Position numbers and translations under genes: made by a program. From Nitrospira sp. (lineage in GTDB: Bacteria > Nitrospirota > Nitrospiria > Nitrospirales > Nitrospiraceae), in the NCBI GenBank assembly GCA_015709715.1, contig CP054184.1:2961001-3025000 (forward strand): a stretch of 64,000 bases of DNA. Direction: 5' to 3'. Positions 34,243-44,266 of the stretch are shown here, piece after piece. Below the pieces are notes generated by a model. That model was not told the origin of the DNA and did no database searches. It saw nothing but the letters and a program-made list of their open reading frames with translations. Position 1 is the stretch's first letter. Each line of letters opens with the position of its first letter.

Positions 34243-36604
34243 CCTCGGCCTCGGCGGCGGTTTGGAGGATGTGGCGTACCTTCCGAATCAAGTCTTCCGG
34301 CGAAAACGGCTTCTGCAGAAACCGCGTCTGCCCCGATGCCTTGTCCGCCGTCACGGCCGGCTGATCGCTATAGCCGGAGATGTAGAGGACGCGCAACCCG
34401 GCAAAGTGGCGCCGTAGCCGCATGGCCAAGTCTTTTCCGTTCATTCCCGGCATCACCAGGTCGGTCAGCAGGAGGTCGACATGGAGCGCGCCGCGCCGAA
34501 TCAGATCCAGGGCTTCGAAGCCGTTCTGGGCTTCGTACACCGTATAGCCGTGCGTGCGGAGGATGTGTTGCGTGAGCAGGCGCACCGACGGTTCGTCCTC
34601 CACCAGAAGGATGACCTCTGTGCCCGGTCGATCGTCCGTCGGAGGGGCGCTGTCGGAGAGGGCATTCTGCGTAGGGGCGGTTTCCGGCAGGAAGACCGTC
34701 ATGGTGGTCCCTTCTCCGACCGTGCTGTCGACGGTGATCGTCCCTCCGCTCTGATGCACGATACCGTAGACAGTCGAGAGGCCCAAGCCGGTGCCGCGGC
34801 CTTGGGGTTTCGTGGTGAAAAAGGGTTCGAAGATTTTTCCCTTGGTGGCGGGATCGATCCCGGTGCCGGTATCGTGCAGGCGGAGCCGCACATAGGTGGA
34901 CGCGCTGCGTGGCGGGAGTTCGGGACCCCAGACCTGGTGAGGAAGCGCCTGGTCGGTTTCGATCGTCAAGGTGCCGCCGTGCGGCATCGCGTCTCGGGCA
35001 TTGACGGCCAGATTCAGGAGCACCTGTTCCAACTGGACGGCATCGACCGTGACCCAGCGCGGCGCAGGGTCCAGTTGCAGGACGATCGTGATGTGCTCGC
35101 CGATCAGGCTTTTCAGCAGCGCCATCAGGTCCCGGATGACCTGATGCAGATCCAGTGAGACGGGGTGGAGCATTTGTTTGCGGCTGAAGGCCAGCAGCTG
35201 TCCCGTGAGGGCTGCGCACCGCTCGCCGGCGTTGCGAATCTCTTCGACGAAGCGCCGGGCCGACGAATGTTGGCTCAGTTCCTGGAGCAGGACGGCGCTG
35301 TAGCCCAGGATCACGGTCATGACGTTGTTGAAATCGTGGGCGACGCCGCCGGCCAGCCGTCCGACGGCTTCCATCTTCTGCGCCTGGCGGAGTTGGTCTT
35401 CGAGTTCGCGGGCTTCGGTGATGTCTTCCGTGATGCCGCTCAGCCGATCGGCCTCGCCGCCCGGTCGGCGGTGGATGACCATTCGATCGTGGATCCAGCG
35501 CACTTGCCCGCCCGGCCGCACGATACGATATTGGCGCTGGATATCGTGGCCGGCGGGATCGGCGATCTGGGCATCGTAGGCCTGGGTGATCGCCTGTCGG
35601 TCATCCGGATGAATGCAGTCGCGCCACAGTTTGGGGTTCTGGTAGAACCGGTCGGCGGGCAGCCCCCACATCCGTTCAAAGGCCGGGTTGACGTACAGCA
35701 CTTGCGGGGGTTGCACCTGCGCGAACCACACGCCCTGGTTGAGATTGTCGGTCAGGTAGTTGAACCGTTGTTCGCTGGAGAGTCGAGCCCGTTCCGTTCG
35801 GCGATGCTCCTCCACTTCCTCCTGCAAGCGGATATTGGTTCGGGCGAGCGCCTCCGTGCGTTCTTCAATCCGTCGCTCAAGGTCTCGCTGAATCGTTCTG
35901 AGTTGTTCCTCGATGAGCCGCCGTTCCTCCACCTCCTTGGTGATCTCCCGGTTAAGTTGTTCGACGGCCTGGGTTCGCATCGTCAGGGACTCGACCAAGG
36001 CGGCCTTGTCCAACCGAAGCCGAATCGACGAGAGAATCGTTCGATTGTAGTTCCAGGCCGAACGTGTCGTGGCCAGCACAAACAGCGTGCCCATGAGGCC
36101 CATCAACGTATGGAATTCCTCGCCGCTTAGAAAAAAATGCCCCAAGATTGGAAAGGTGGTTGCGATGGCGTAACAAAGGAACAGCCGAAAGGAGACGGAG
36201 AGGACCGATGCGGCGCCGGCGGTCATCCCGCCCAGCACGAGGACCTGGATCAATTCGTAGGAGAGCGGAACGGCAGGAGAAAGAAAGAACGCGCTGCTGC
36301 CCCAGCCCACGCCGGCTGCCGTGGTTCCGATGAGCATCCAGCGATGCCAGTCGGCGCTGGTCCAGGCGGCGGGGCGGCCTCGGCGGTAGCCGACGATCAA
36401 GAGGGCGCGCGCGCCGGCGATGATCCAGAGAGTCAGACACCACAGGAACAGGAGAGGGTGCGGAACGAGCGGCCACAACAGGGCTGCGAGCAGGCTTGCA
36501 TTGACCGCACTCGCCAAGATGCCGGCCGGCATGTTCCGGTACAGGACGTCGACCTGCGCGTCATGAAACTCCGCGTTGGGGGCGAAGGGGGTCGCGTCTT
36601 CCAT
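34205..36604 (-). CDS. Membrane hybrid histidine kinase (7TM-like, PAS, HisKA, HATPase, REC)
   Basis: The protein has 799 residues. Several membrane helices lie within residues 28-190. A coiled coil (about 205-290) precedes a PAS domain (about 290-400). His[22 protein letters not shown] with phospho-His at 423. HATPase: [14 protein letters not shown] and [15 protein letters not shown]-terminal REC (about 662-780) with Asp in [13 protein letters not shown]. This His/REC architecture is shared with the kinase at 57216-60338 and suggests phosphorelay to an unlinked partner. Nothing in the neighbourhood (SSS symporter, FadL) shows the stimulus. Confidence 0.92.
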   Translation of the reverse strand: MEDATPFAPNAEFHDAQVDVLYRNMPAGILASAVNASLLAALLWPLVPHPLLFLWCLTLWIIAGARALLIVGYRRGRPAAWTSADWHRWMLIGTTAAGVGWGSSAFFLSPAVPLSYELIQVLVLGGMTAGAASVLSVSFRLFLCYAIATTFPILGHFFLSGEEFHTLMGLMGTLFVLATTRSAWNYNRTILSSIRLRLDKAALVESLTMRTQAVEQLNREITKEVEERRLIEEQLRTIQRDLERRIEERTEALARTNIRLQEEVEEHRRTERARLSSEQRFNYLTDNLNQGVWFAQVQPPQVLYVNPAFERMWGLPADRFYQNPKLWRDCIHPDDRQAITQAYDAQIADPAGHDIQRQYRIVRPGGQVRWIHDRMVIHRRPGGEADRLSGITEDITEARELEDQLRQAQKMEAVGRLAGGVAHDFNNVMTVILGYSAVLLQELSQHSSARRFVEEIRNAGERCAALTGQLLAFSRKQMLHPVSLDLHQVIRDLMALLKSLIGEHITIVLQLDPAPRWVTVDAVQLEQVLLNLAVNARDAMPHGGTLTIETDQALPHQVWGPELPPRSASTYVRLRLHDTGTGIDPATKGKIFEPFFTTKPQGRGTGLGLSTVYGIVHQSGGTITVDSTVGEGTTMTVFLPETAPTQNALSDSAPPTDDRPGTEVILLVEDEPSVRLLTQHILRTHGYTVYEAQNGFEALDLIRRGALHVDLLLTDLVMPGMNGKDLAMRLRRHFAGLRVLYISGYSDQPAVTADKASGQTRFLQKPFSPEDLIRKVRHILQTAAEAEVTPPASPERAGR

Positions 36605-36730
36605 CGAGAACGCCTCGGTCGAGATCGGGTATGCCGCGAGGGCCGACTGTTTCGGCTCGTCGTCAGTCCCGCGGTTACGAAACGTCCCTGCCTCGGATAC
36701 CAGGCACTCTAGCAGGATTCCACGGGAGCA

Positions 36731-38167
36731 TCAAAAAATCACCCGTAGATTTACGGCCCCGACATGCAAGGTGCTGCGGTAGGTGCCGTTGACCGTCGGG
36801 TTTACGTTGCCGACGATGGTTCGGTCTTCATAGAGGATCGCCTGGTAAGCCAGATCGATGCCGAGGCCCTTGGGGCGAAGCGCCTTGTCGGACCCTCCGC
36901 AGGGAATCACCCCGAAGAATCGCCCGTTTCCCCGGCACATGAACCCGATGCCGGTGGAAATGGCATGGTTGTCCCCGTCGGGGATGGCCGGGTTGAAGGT
37001 CTGATCGGGAATCGCCTTCTGAGAATGCCAATAGCCGCCGCGCAGGGCGATGTCCCAATCCGGCAGGGCTGCGGGCTTCAGCCACTTATGCTCGGTTCCG
37101 ATCATGACCGTGTAGCCGCTCGACCAATTGGCCGGGGTCGCGATCGTGAGGCCATTGGACAGCGAAGCATTGCTGTTACGCACGGATTTCCAGCCGGTGT
37201 AATCGACGTCCAATTCCAGCTTCCACTCGCGCTCCTTGTTGCGGACTGGCCAGATGGCGATTCCACCGGTGAAGACCTGCGGCACCACGAAGGTCGATCG
37301 GGCATCTGCTACGCGGCTGCCTCCGGCCATCAGTTGACCGTCGAGGTGGAGAGTCGCTTGGCTCCGGTAGATCAGGCCGATGTTGACGAGCGGCAGCCCA
37401 TCCTCGTTCCGGAGCGGTGTGTAGAGCAGGCTGGCATTGAAGCCGGCGGCCGTGTCCCGGCCGTTCAATTCCATCGGTGTGCCGGCTGGGATGCCGAGCC
37501 CCCCCGCCCAACGGAATTGGCGCTCCACCTGCCCCTCGCCGAAGACTCCTGAGAACGTATAGATGTCCGCCCCCAGGCCGATCGCCAGATCCGGATGGGG
37601 CCGGAAGGCGAGGGAGGGCCGGATGTCGAGCAGTTCGAAGGCGGCTTTGGTTGTGGCGGTGGCGAAGGGCCCGCCGTCCGACCAGCGGGTGAGGGTGCCG
37701 AACGGATTGAAGACGGCCAATCCCACTGCCAGGCTGTCGTAGGAGCCGATGCCGAGGTCTTTCAGATTGGCGGTCAGGTAGAGATTCGAAGGTGGCGGCA
37801 GGGCGACGCTGCCTCGGAGGTCCCCCTGTATCTGGGTGCCGGCCGCATTCTGAAAGGAGAATTGGCCGCTCATCAAGGTGGCGCCCGCGGACAACTGGAC
37901 GCCTCGGAGCTGCGTCATCCCGGCCGGATTGTAATAACCGGCCGAGGGATCGTCGGCCTGTGCGGTGAAGGCAGCGGCTTGGCCGGCTGCCGAGGCACCA
38001 TGGTCGTAAATGCGGAAACTTCCGGCCAGGGCGGGAAGCGGGGCCGCAATCGACAGCAGTGCAAGCAGGAGGATCCACGTGCCCGCTCGCCCGGCGCCAT
38101 GTCGATCCGACCGCTCGCCCCGTGGCCGATCCATTTTCCGTTCGCGGCCCGCTGCTCTGTTGATCAC
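36731..38167 (-). CDS. FadL/OmpP1/TodX-type outer-membrane transporter
   Basis: The protein has 478 residues from a GTG preceded by AAGGAGTTCTTCG. An N-terminal extension is followed by a signal peptide ending PALAGS. The mature N-terminus SFRIYDHGASAAGQAAAFTA followed by DDPSAGYYNPAGMTQLRG is the FadL hatch signature (NPAGM). The C-terminus VGAVNLRVIF ends in Phe as barrels do. Family members take up long-chain fatty acids or hydrocarbons. An ATG 11 codons in is an alternative start. Confidence 0.9.
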   Translation of the reverse strand: MINRAAGRERKMDRPRGERSDRHGAGRAGTWILLLALLSIAAPLPALAGSFRIYDHGASAAGQAAAFTAQADDPSAGYYNPAGMTQLRGVQLSAGATLMSGQFSFQNAAGTQIQGDLRGSVALPPPSNLYLTANLKDLGIGSYDSLAVGLAVFNPFGTLTRWSDGGPFATATTKAAFELLDIRPSLAFRPHPDLAIGLGADIYTFSGVFGEGQVERQFRWAGGLGIPAGTPMELNGRDTAAGFNASLLYTPLRNEDGLPLVNIGLIYRSQATLHLDGQLMAGGSRVADARSTFVVPQVFTGGIAIWPVRNKEREWKLELDVDYTGWKSVRNSNASLSNGLTIATPANWSSGYTVMIGTEHKWLKPAALPDWDIALRGGYWHSQKAIPDQTFNPAIPDGDNHAISTGIGFMCRGNGRFFGVIPCGGSDKALRPKGLGIDLAYQAILYEDRTIVGNVNPTVNGTYRSTLHVGAVNLRVIF

Positions 38168-38231
38168 CGAAGAACTCCTTGTCAGTGTTTCGACTAGGTA
38201 GAATGCTGTATTATGAATCGACTGTGGCGCC

Positions 38232-38261
38232 CATCTAAGAGAACAGAGCGGAGTTTGTCAA
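38232..38261 (-). promoter_or_regulatory. Putative sigma70 promoter of the FadL-type gene
   Basis: Minus strand: perfect TTGACA (38261-38256), an 18-base spacer, TAGATG (38237-38232), 62 bases before the GTG start. A second -10-like TAATAC lies at 38213-38208. Confidence 0.45.
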
Positions 38262-38346
38262 GCGCGGCCTCCTCGGGGGCCTGTCGGGTCGGCCGATCGG
38301 ATGTGATTTCAGGCGACGGATCGCGTATGCTCCGTTCCATGGAGAC

Positions 38347-40650
38347 ATGGCGGTGAGGTTCGGCACGCGCTGGCTGTTGCGGGGGATCCTGGCCTTGGCG
38401 GCCGCCCTATTCGCCGTGACTGTTCTGGCCGTGGCCTACGGTCTCTACCTCTCCGCCAACCTGGCGCTGCCCACGGGTGAAGACCATCCACCCCGCCTGA
38501 TCTATGGCGCGCCGTTTCTGCTCAAGCCCGATGTCGATTTGGCCGCTTCTCAGCTCATCGAGCGGTTGCGCCGCCTGGGCTACCATCCGGTCGAGGACGT
38601 GGTGCGTCGGAGCGGAGAGTATCGTGCGACGGCTGGCGCCATCGACATCTACCTCCATGAGTTTCCGGATCTCCACCTGCGGTCGATGCCGGTCAGGTTG
38701 CTCGTCGCCGATGGGCGCATCACGCGGGTGCTGTCCGCTTCCACCGGAGAAGACCTGTTTCCCGCCTATTTGGAGCCGCAGCTGATCAGTGGGTTGCGCG
38801 GCGCGTCCAGGCAGGTCCGCGACTGGGTCGCCTATGACGATATTCCCGCCCGATTCATCGACGTGCTGCTGGCGATCGAGGACCGGCGATTCTTTACCCA
38901 TCCGGGCATCGATCCGGTGGCCGTAGGGCGCGCGCTCTGGGCGAATGTGGTCCGCGGCACCGTCCTGCAAGGCGGCAGCACCATCACGCAGCAGTTGGCC
39001 AAAAACCTGTTCTACTCTCCACAACGCACGCTGGGACGGAAACTGAAAGAATCGGTCGCGGCCTTGGTTTTGGAGGCCAAATACCGCAAGAAGGCCATTC
39101 TGGAAAGTTACGTGAACGAGATCTACCTCGGCCAGGTCGGGTCCGTCTCGATCTACGGGGTGAACGAGGCGGCGCATCGATACTTCGGCAAGTCGGTGGA
39201 TACCCTCACGCTGGAGGAGACTGCACTCTTGGTCGGCATGATCAAGGGGCCCAACACCTATTCTCCGCTGCGGAATCCGGTGGCGGCGCAACAGCGGCGT
39301 GGCATCGTGCTCGCGCGACTTCATGACCAAAGCCTTGTGAGCGAGGAAGAGTGGCGACGTGCCTCGGCAGCGCCGGTTCGCGTCATGCCGCCGCAGGAGG
39401 TCCTGGCCGATGCCCCCTTCTTCGTGGATTATCTGCTGCGGCAGGTGGAGGAGTCGACGGGCGCGCCGCTTCCGGACGGGGCCCGCGTGTATACGACCCT
39501 TGATCCTTTGCTCCAGCAGGCAGCCACCCAGGCGTTGGCTGGTGGGTTGAGTAAGCTGGAAGGCACCTATCCGGCGCTCGTGAGGCCGTCTGAGCCTCTG
39601 CAAGGGGCCATCGTGGCGCTGGATCCGGCCACCGGATCGATCCTGGCGATGGAGGGGAGCCGTGACTACCGCGCCAGCCAATTCAACCGCGCGGTGCAGG
39701 CCAAACGTCAACCCGGTTCGCTGTTCAAGCCGTTGGTGGTGTTGGCGGCATTGGAAGCTCGGCGGGAATTGCCGGGCGGACAGCCGATCACCGCGGCTAC
39801 GTTGATCGCGGATGAGCCCGTGCAATTCGAATCCGGCACCGGAGTGTGGGCGCCGCAGAACTACGATCACAAGTTCCATGGCACGGTATCGGTGCGAACC
39901 ACGATCGAACAGTCGTTGAACGTGCCTGCGGTCAAGGTCGCGCAGATGGTCGGCATCAAACGGATTCTCGCGACCGCCCGAGGTTTGGGCATCCGAAGCC
40001 CCCTGGCCGATAATCTGTCCATTGCGTTGGGTACGTCCGCCGTGTCCCTCCTCGAAATCACCTCGGCCTACGGCGCGCTGGCGCATGACGGCCTGTATGT
40101 GGCGCCGACGGCGCTGCGGGCGGTATTCACGGCTGACGGGAATAGCACGTGGCGCCATACGCCCGAGCGGCGGCAGGCGGTCTCGCCACAGGCGGCGTAT
40201 GTGATGACCTCTTTGCTGCAAGGGGTGATGGAACGCGGCACGGCGGCCAGGGCGAAGGGACTGGGTCTACGTGGGCCGGTGGCCGGCAAGACGGGGACGA
40301 CCGACGGGTACCGCGATGCCTGGTTTGTCGGCTACACCCCCGAGGTCGTGGCCGGGTTATGGGTGGGATTCGACGAAGAGGGGGCTCTGCACCTGACGGG
40401 TGCGCAGGCGGCTCTGCCGATCTGGGTGGATTTCATGCGGCGGGTCCAACCGGCCGGGCCGCAGAGTTTCTCTCAGCCGTCGGCAGTGGTGGCACGAGAG
40501 ATCGATCCGTCGACCGGGCAATTGGCGACCTCGCGTTGCCCGCAGCGGACGGCGGAACTGTTCATCGACGGCACGGAGCCATCGGCCTATTGCGAAGTGC
40601 ACGGCAGTGGATTCTGGGAGCGACTCAAACGCAGTTTTGGTTTTTCCTAG
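38347..40650 (+). CDS. Bifunctional penicillin-binding protein, PBP1b-like
   Basis: The protein has 767 residues. One membrane helix (about 9-33); a UB2H-like region (about 55-150); a glycosyltransferase family 51 domain with catalytic Glu in LLAIEDRRFFTHPGID near 178 and GGSTITQQLAKNLFY; a transpeptidase domain with active Ser in PGSLFKPLVV near 457, SLN in EQSLNVPAVK and KTG in VAGKTGTTDGYRDAWFVGYT near 646. It polymerises and cross-links peptidoglycan at the periplasmic face. The UB2H segment in other bacteria binds LpoB; no lpoB is seen nearby. A bactofilin gene follows. Confidence 0.93.
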   Translation: MAVRFGTRWLLRGILALAAALFAVTVLAVAYGLYLSANLALPTGEDHPPRLIYGAPFLLKPDVDLAASQLIERLRRLGYHPVEDVVRRSGEYRATAGAIDIYLHEFPDLHLRSMPVRLLVADGRITRVLSASTGEDLFPAYLEPQLISGLRGASRQVRDWVAYDDIPARFIDVLLAIEDRRFFTHPGIDPVAVGRALWANVVRGTVLQGGSTITQQLAKNLFYSPQRTLGRKLKESVAALVLEAKYRKKAILESYVNEIYLGQVGSVSIYGVNEAAHRYFGKSVDTLTLEETALLVGMIKGPNTYSPLRNPVAAQQRRGIVLARLHDQSLVSEEEWRRASAAPVRVMPPQEVLADAPFFVDYLLRQVEESTGAPLPDGARVYTTLDPLLQQAATQALAGGLSKLEGTYPALVRPSEPLQGAIVALDPATGSILAMEGSRDYRASQFNRAVQAKRQPGSLFKPLVVLAALEARRELPGGQPITAATLIADEPVQFESGTGVWAPQNYDHKFHGTVSVRTTIEQSLNVPAVKVAQMVGIKRILATARGLGIRSPLADNLSIALGTSAVSLLEITSAYGALAHDGLYVAPTALRAVFTADGNSTWRHTPERRQAVSPQAAYVMTSLLQGVMERGTAARAKGLGLRGPVAGKTGTTDGYRDAWFVGYTPEVVAGLWVGFDEEGALHLTGAQAALPIWVDFMRRVQPAGPQSFSQPSAVVAREIDPSTGQLATSRCPQRTAELFIDGTEPSAYCEVHGSGFWERLKRSFGFS

Positions 40651-40736
40651 GTGCGAGAAATGAGCTGGTGTAGGCTCGGTCCATGTTCGGATGGTCGCCT
40701 GGTTCACCCACCACTGCACGTGACAAGGAGTTTGTG

Positions 40737-41174
40737 ATGAAGAAGCCCGGCTTTGTGGAACACGACAATATCACCCTTCTGGCCAAAGGGGTCCTGCTCA
40801 GAGGCGAGATTCGCGTCGAGGGCACCGTGCGGATCGACGGGCGTCTCGAAGGCGATCTGCACACGGCCGGCACCGTCGTCGTCGGGGAGGACGGCGTCGT
40901 CCAAGGTACCATCACGGCCGGCACACTCATCAGCAGTGGAAAAATCAAGGCGAACGTGCGGGCGATGGAGCGAGTGCAATTACTCAAGACCGGCGTGTTG
41001 GTCGGCGAAGTCCATACGCCGGCTTTTGCGATGGAAGACGGGGCGAAGTTTCAGGGACTGTCCGATATGGGCGTCGCTCTCTCCGGTGAGGAAGGGCACA
41101 AGTTGCCCGACAATGTCCGAGAGTTGGCCATGCAGCGGCCCAAGACGGTTGCCGCCATGGCGGAGAATGCCTGA
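40737..41174 (+). CDS. Bactofilin (polymer-forming, DUF583)
   Basis: The protein has 145 residues from the ATG at 40737, preceded by AAGGAG. The bactofilin beta-helix repeats are clear: GVLLRGEIRVEGTVRIDGRL, EGDLHTAGTVVVGEDGVVQG, TITAGTLISSGKIKANVRA. Bactofilins form cytoskeletal filaments that position cell-wall enzymes. The gene follows the PBP1b-like gene by 86 bases on the same strand, which supports a morphogenesis link. Non-repetitive tails flank the core. Confidence 0.92.
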   Translation: MKKPGFVEHDNITLLAKGVLLRGEIRVEGTVRIDGRLEGDLHTAGTVVVGEDGVVQGTITAGTLISSGKIKANVRAMERVQLLKTGVLVGEVHTPAFAMEDGAKFQGLSDMGVALSGEEGHKLPDNVRELAMQRPKTVAAMAENA

Positions 41175-41222
41175 CAGGTCAAGCAATCCCAGCCTTCTGC
41201 AACAAGCCTCAGCGGTTCCCCC

Positions 41223-41816
41223 TCAATCCAACGGGATCGTGATCGTCATCCCGCCGATCACGTCGTTCAGCGCGAAGTCACGCTTGGGACTGAGCGGGTG
41301 GTGGTTGTGGCATTTCACGCAAGCGATGGAACTCGCGCGATCGGCATAGACCGCCTGAAAGTATTGCTTACGGCCGCTGGTGACGATGCCGGTATAGGCG
41401 CGGTCGGGTGTCTTGGCGAAACTCTCCAACGCTTGACGCTCCAGATCCGTGGCCGGGGCATTGCGCTGATAAATCGGCCACAGGCTGATAAGGCGATAGC
41501 GGATGCCTCGCCCCGATTCCGCCACGAGTTTGCCTGAGTGTTGGAGGAACTGCGCGGGAAGCGGCAGCGCATTCTCGTGTTCCCAATGCTCCGCGGCCGA
41601 AACGATACCTTTCGCCTGCATGCGGTTTACAACCTTGTCGGTATAGATGGTGCGGTCGGCGTCCAGCACAGCGTGTACATAATCCGCGACCCTTTCCGGG
41701 GCGATGCCCGGCGGGGGAGGAGGATCCTTGGCGGCCAGCGAATAGGTCGACGCGCAAGCCAGGCCCAGTCCAAGCCAGAATGAGCCTCTCCGGATGATGG
41801 TCAGGATGGGACGCAT
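41223..41816 (-). CDS. Periplasmic DUF3365 one-haem c-type cytochrome-like sensor
   Basis: The protein has 197 residues with a signal peptide (cleaved near SLAAKD). A DUF3365/Tll0287-like body contains QHSGKLVAESGRGIRYRLIS and one CxxCH site, CVKCHNHHPLSPKRDF. It probably binds one c-type haem in the periplasm. It is the last gene of the kinase operon and overlaps the Cache-HAMP kinase gene by 16 bases. It could present redox or gas information to that kinase's periplasmic Cache domain; this is an inference. Related to the C-terminal domain at 4943-6895. Confidence 0.83.
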   Translation of the reverse strand: MRPILTIIRRGSFWLGLGLACASTYSLAAKDPPPPPGIAPERVADYVHAVLDADRTIYTDKVVNRMQAKGIVSAAEHWEHENALPLPAQFLQHSGKLVAESGRGIRYRLISLWPIYQRNAPATDLERQALESFAKTPDRAYTGIVTSGRKQYFQAVYADRASSIACVKCHNHHPLSPKRDFALNDVIGGMTITIPLD

Positions 41817-44266
41817 GGTTCCTCCTTCCGCACCCCCGTCTTGTCCGCCGGGAGCGTGATGACGCAGGTGGTGCCCTGCCCCTCCGTGCTCTCCAGTTTG
41901 ATTTCGCCGCCGAACTTTTTGATCAGCCGTTGGGCGACGGTCAGCCCCAAGCCGGAGCCTTCTCCTTGCCCCTTGGTGGTGAAGAATGGGTCGAACACTT
42001 TCCCCAAGTGTTGCTTGAGAATGCCCGGCCCGTTGTCGCGGATCTTGACGGTGATGAGCCCGCCCTGCTCCTCCGTGCTCAACCAGAGATTACCTTGCCC
42101 TCCCATGGCCTGCATCGCATTGGTGAGAACATTGATAAACGCCAGCCGAAGCTGGTCGGGGAGCGCCGTCACGGGGGGCACCGCCATGTAATGTTTTTGC
42201 ACGTTAAGACCGAGGCAATCCTGGGAGGTCTGCACGATCGCCAGGGCCTGTTCCAGCTGCGCGGTCACATCGACCGGCACGCGTTGATTCTTCGACTCGC
42301 GCGCGGTGACGCCGGTAAAATCTCGGATGATCGCGGCCATCTTCTTGCCGTGGTCGACGATGTCCTGCGCATATCCTTTGGCGCGCGCCAAGTCACCTTC
42401 TTCCTGAATAGCCTCTCCCAGGCCTAGAATCCCAAACAGCGGATTGTTGAGTTCGTGTCCGATGCCGGCGGTGAGGACATCGAGGCTCCCGGATTTCTCC
42501 GCCTGAATCAGCTGGTCCTGCAGCCGACTCTCCTCCGTCGTGTCGCGCAGCACCAAGCCGAATCGTGTGCCGCTGCCGCTGCGGCTTTCGAGGGGGAACC
42601 ATTCATAGTGGTACTGGTGATTGCCGATGGTGAGTTCTCGGCGGCCTGAAGCCCCCCGCTGCCCGACCGTGGGAGCCAGCGGGTCCCGCGCCGGTTTCGG
42701 TACGTCATCGCGAGGATCACGTGGGTGGTCTGTGGTGGGTCCTTGTTTGACGGCATGCAAGTCGCGCTGCAGGGCCTCGCGGTGGAACGGGTCGAGGTGG
42801 AGGATCTCAAAGAGCGGGCGCGCGTTCCAATCCCCGGCAGCCGTTTCCAGTGCCTCGCGCGAGGCCCGGTTCATATACTGTACCCGGTTTTGCTGGTCGA
42901 TCATGATGATCGGCGTGGGGACGGCGTCGAGCACTTGGTCGGTGGATTTCTGCAGCACCTGGACCTCGTGCGTTTTTTCCTCGACCTGGGTGGTGAGGCC
43001 GGCAAAGGCTGCTTCCAGCTGGTCGTGCATGCGATTGAACTCCAACGCCAGCTCTTCAAGCTCATCCCCCGTGCGAATCTGGATCGGTTCGCGCAGCTCG
43101 CCACGGCCAATGAGGCGTGCCGCCTCCTGCAACCGGCGCACTGGCGTGACGATGCGACTGGCGGCCAGGTATCCGAGCGTGGCCAGCAGGACCAGGGCAA
43201 AACCGGCCAGGATGACCATCCAGGACATGAGGTGTCGAATGGGCGCGAAGAGTTCGTCGGAGGATTGCCAGACGAAGGTATGCCAGCTGCCCTGATCCAG
43301 AGACCCGTTCGTGGCACGGCTCGTTTCCGGCAGGGGGGCAAAGCCGATGATGGCCGTGCCTTGGCCGCCATGGCCGTCGCTGTCGGCGGTGACCCACCCC
43401 GGCTCTCGCAGGGTCACACGCGGCGCGAGCGCCGGGTCGGAGAGGCGGACGCCGGCTGGCAAGATCGGGCAGCTCAGGACGACGCCGCGGCTGTCGATCA
43501 GCATGACGTGGCCGGTTTTGCCGAAGCGAATGGGGTGGGTGGCGGGCGAGAAAAATTCCTTGGCGTCGATCACACGATGGAGGATTCCGACCACCTCATA
43601 CCGCAAGCTGTCCATGATCGGCAGCGAAATACTGAACACATAGGCCTTGGATTCCTCGTCAAAGTGCAGATCTTCGATAAAGAGCTGGCCCACACCCTTG
43701 TTGAAGGTACCTTTCCACCAGGCATGCTCGCTATGGACGTACTCGGGTTTTGTCGTGAGGGCGGCAAAGAGATTGCCCTGCATGTCCGTAATGAACAACT
43801 TCTTGGTCGCGGCTCGCACCACTTGCGGGAGCAGCAGATCCGATTCGTGTTGCGCGCCGGCGTAAAAGGAACGGAGCAGAAGGGCGGTGGGATTCTCCGT
43901 GATCGCCTTGACGGTGGCCGCCTCTCGTGTGGCCCAGCTCGTCCGGATCTTGGCGAGGGCCGTCCGTTCGGGGCTCTTGTCCGAGGTGAGGAGCAGATCC
44001 CGGCGTTGCTCCAAAGCCCGGATGATGTCGGGGTGGACGGCGATGCGAGACGTCCTGGCCACTTCTTCCGCGACCAAGAGGTCCAGTTTACGCGCCGCCT
44101 CGGTGGCCAGCGCCTGAAAACTTTCGCCGCTGACCACGTGGATTTCTTTGGAGCCTTGGAGAAACGCCAAGCCGAGTCCGAGCAGCAGGGGAACCACGCC
44201 GACCAACAGCATGGAGATGATGAGTTTGCGCTTCAGCCCCCACCCGAGGGCTTTCGAGATCGTCAT
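41801..44266 (-). CDS. Membrane histidine kinase: dCache-HAMP-PAS-HisKA-HATPase
   Basis: The protein has 821 residues from the ATG at 44266, which overlaps the previous gene's stop (ATGA). Helix 1 (about 16-38), a large periplasmic double-Cache region with SLPIMDSLRYEVVGILHRVI and MLIDSRGVVLSCPI, helix 2 (about 350-373), HAMP (RIVTPVRRLQEAARLIGRGE), PAS near 445, phospho-His 604 in AGIGHELNNPLFGILGL, HATPase VLTNAMQAMGGQGNLWLS and GLGLTVAQRLIKKFGG. There is no REC domain; the likely partner is the response regulator at 45454-45888. Its soluble relative lies directly upstream. Confidence 0.92.
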   Translation of the reverse strand: MTISKALGWGLKRKLIISMLLVGVVPLLLGLGLAFLQGSKEIHVVSGESFQALATEAARKLDLLVAEEVARTSRIAVHPDIIRALEQRRDLLLTSDKSPERTALAKIRTSWATREAATVKAITENPTALLLRSFYAGAQHESDLLLPQVVRAATKKLFITDMQGNLFAALTTKPEYVHSEHAWWKGTFNKGVGQLFIEDLHFDEESKAYVFSISLPIMDSLRYEVVGILHRVIDAKEFFSPATHPIRFGKTGHVMLIDSRGVVLSCPILPAGVRLSDPALAPRVTLREPGWVTADSDGHGGQGTAIIGFAPLPETSRATNGSLDQGSWHTFVWQSSDELFAPIRHLMSWMVILAGFALVLLATLGYLAASRIVTPVRRLQEAARLIGRGELREPIQIRTGDELEELALEFNRMHDQLEAAFAGLTTQVEEKTHEVQVLQKSTDQVLDAVPTPIIMIDQQNRVQYMNRASREALETAAGDWNARPLFEILHLDPFHREALQRDLHAVKQGPTTDHPRDPRDDVPKPARDPLAPTVGQRGASGRRELTIGNHQYHYEWFPLESRSGSGTRFGLVLRDTTEESRLQDQLIQAEKSGSLDVLTAGIGHELNNPLFGILGLGEAIQEEGDLARAKGYAQDIVDHGKKMAAIIRDFTGVTARESKNQRVPVDVTAQLEQALAIVQTSQDCLGLNVQKHYMAVPPVTALPDQLRLAFINVLTNAMQAMGGQGNLWLSTEEQGGLITVKIRDNGPGILKQHLGKVFDPFFTTKGQGEGSGLGLTVAQRLIKKFGGEIKLESTEGQGTTCVITLPADKTGVRKEEPCVPS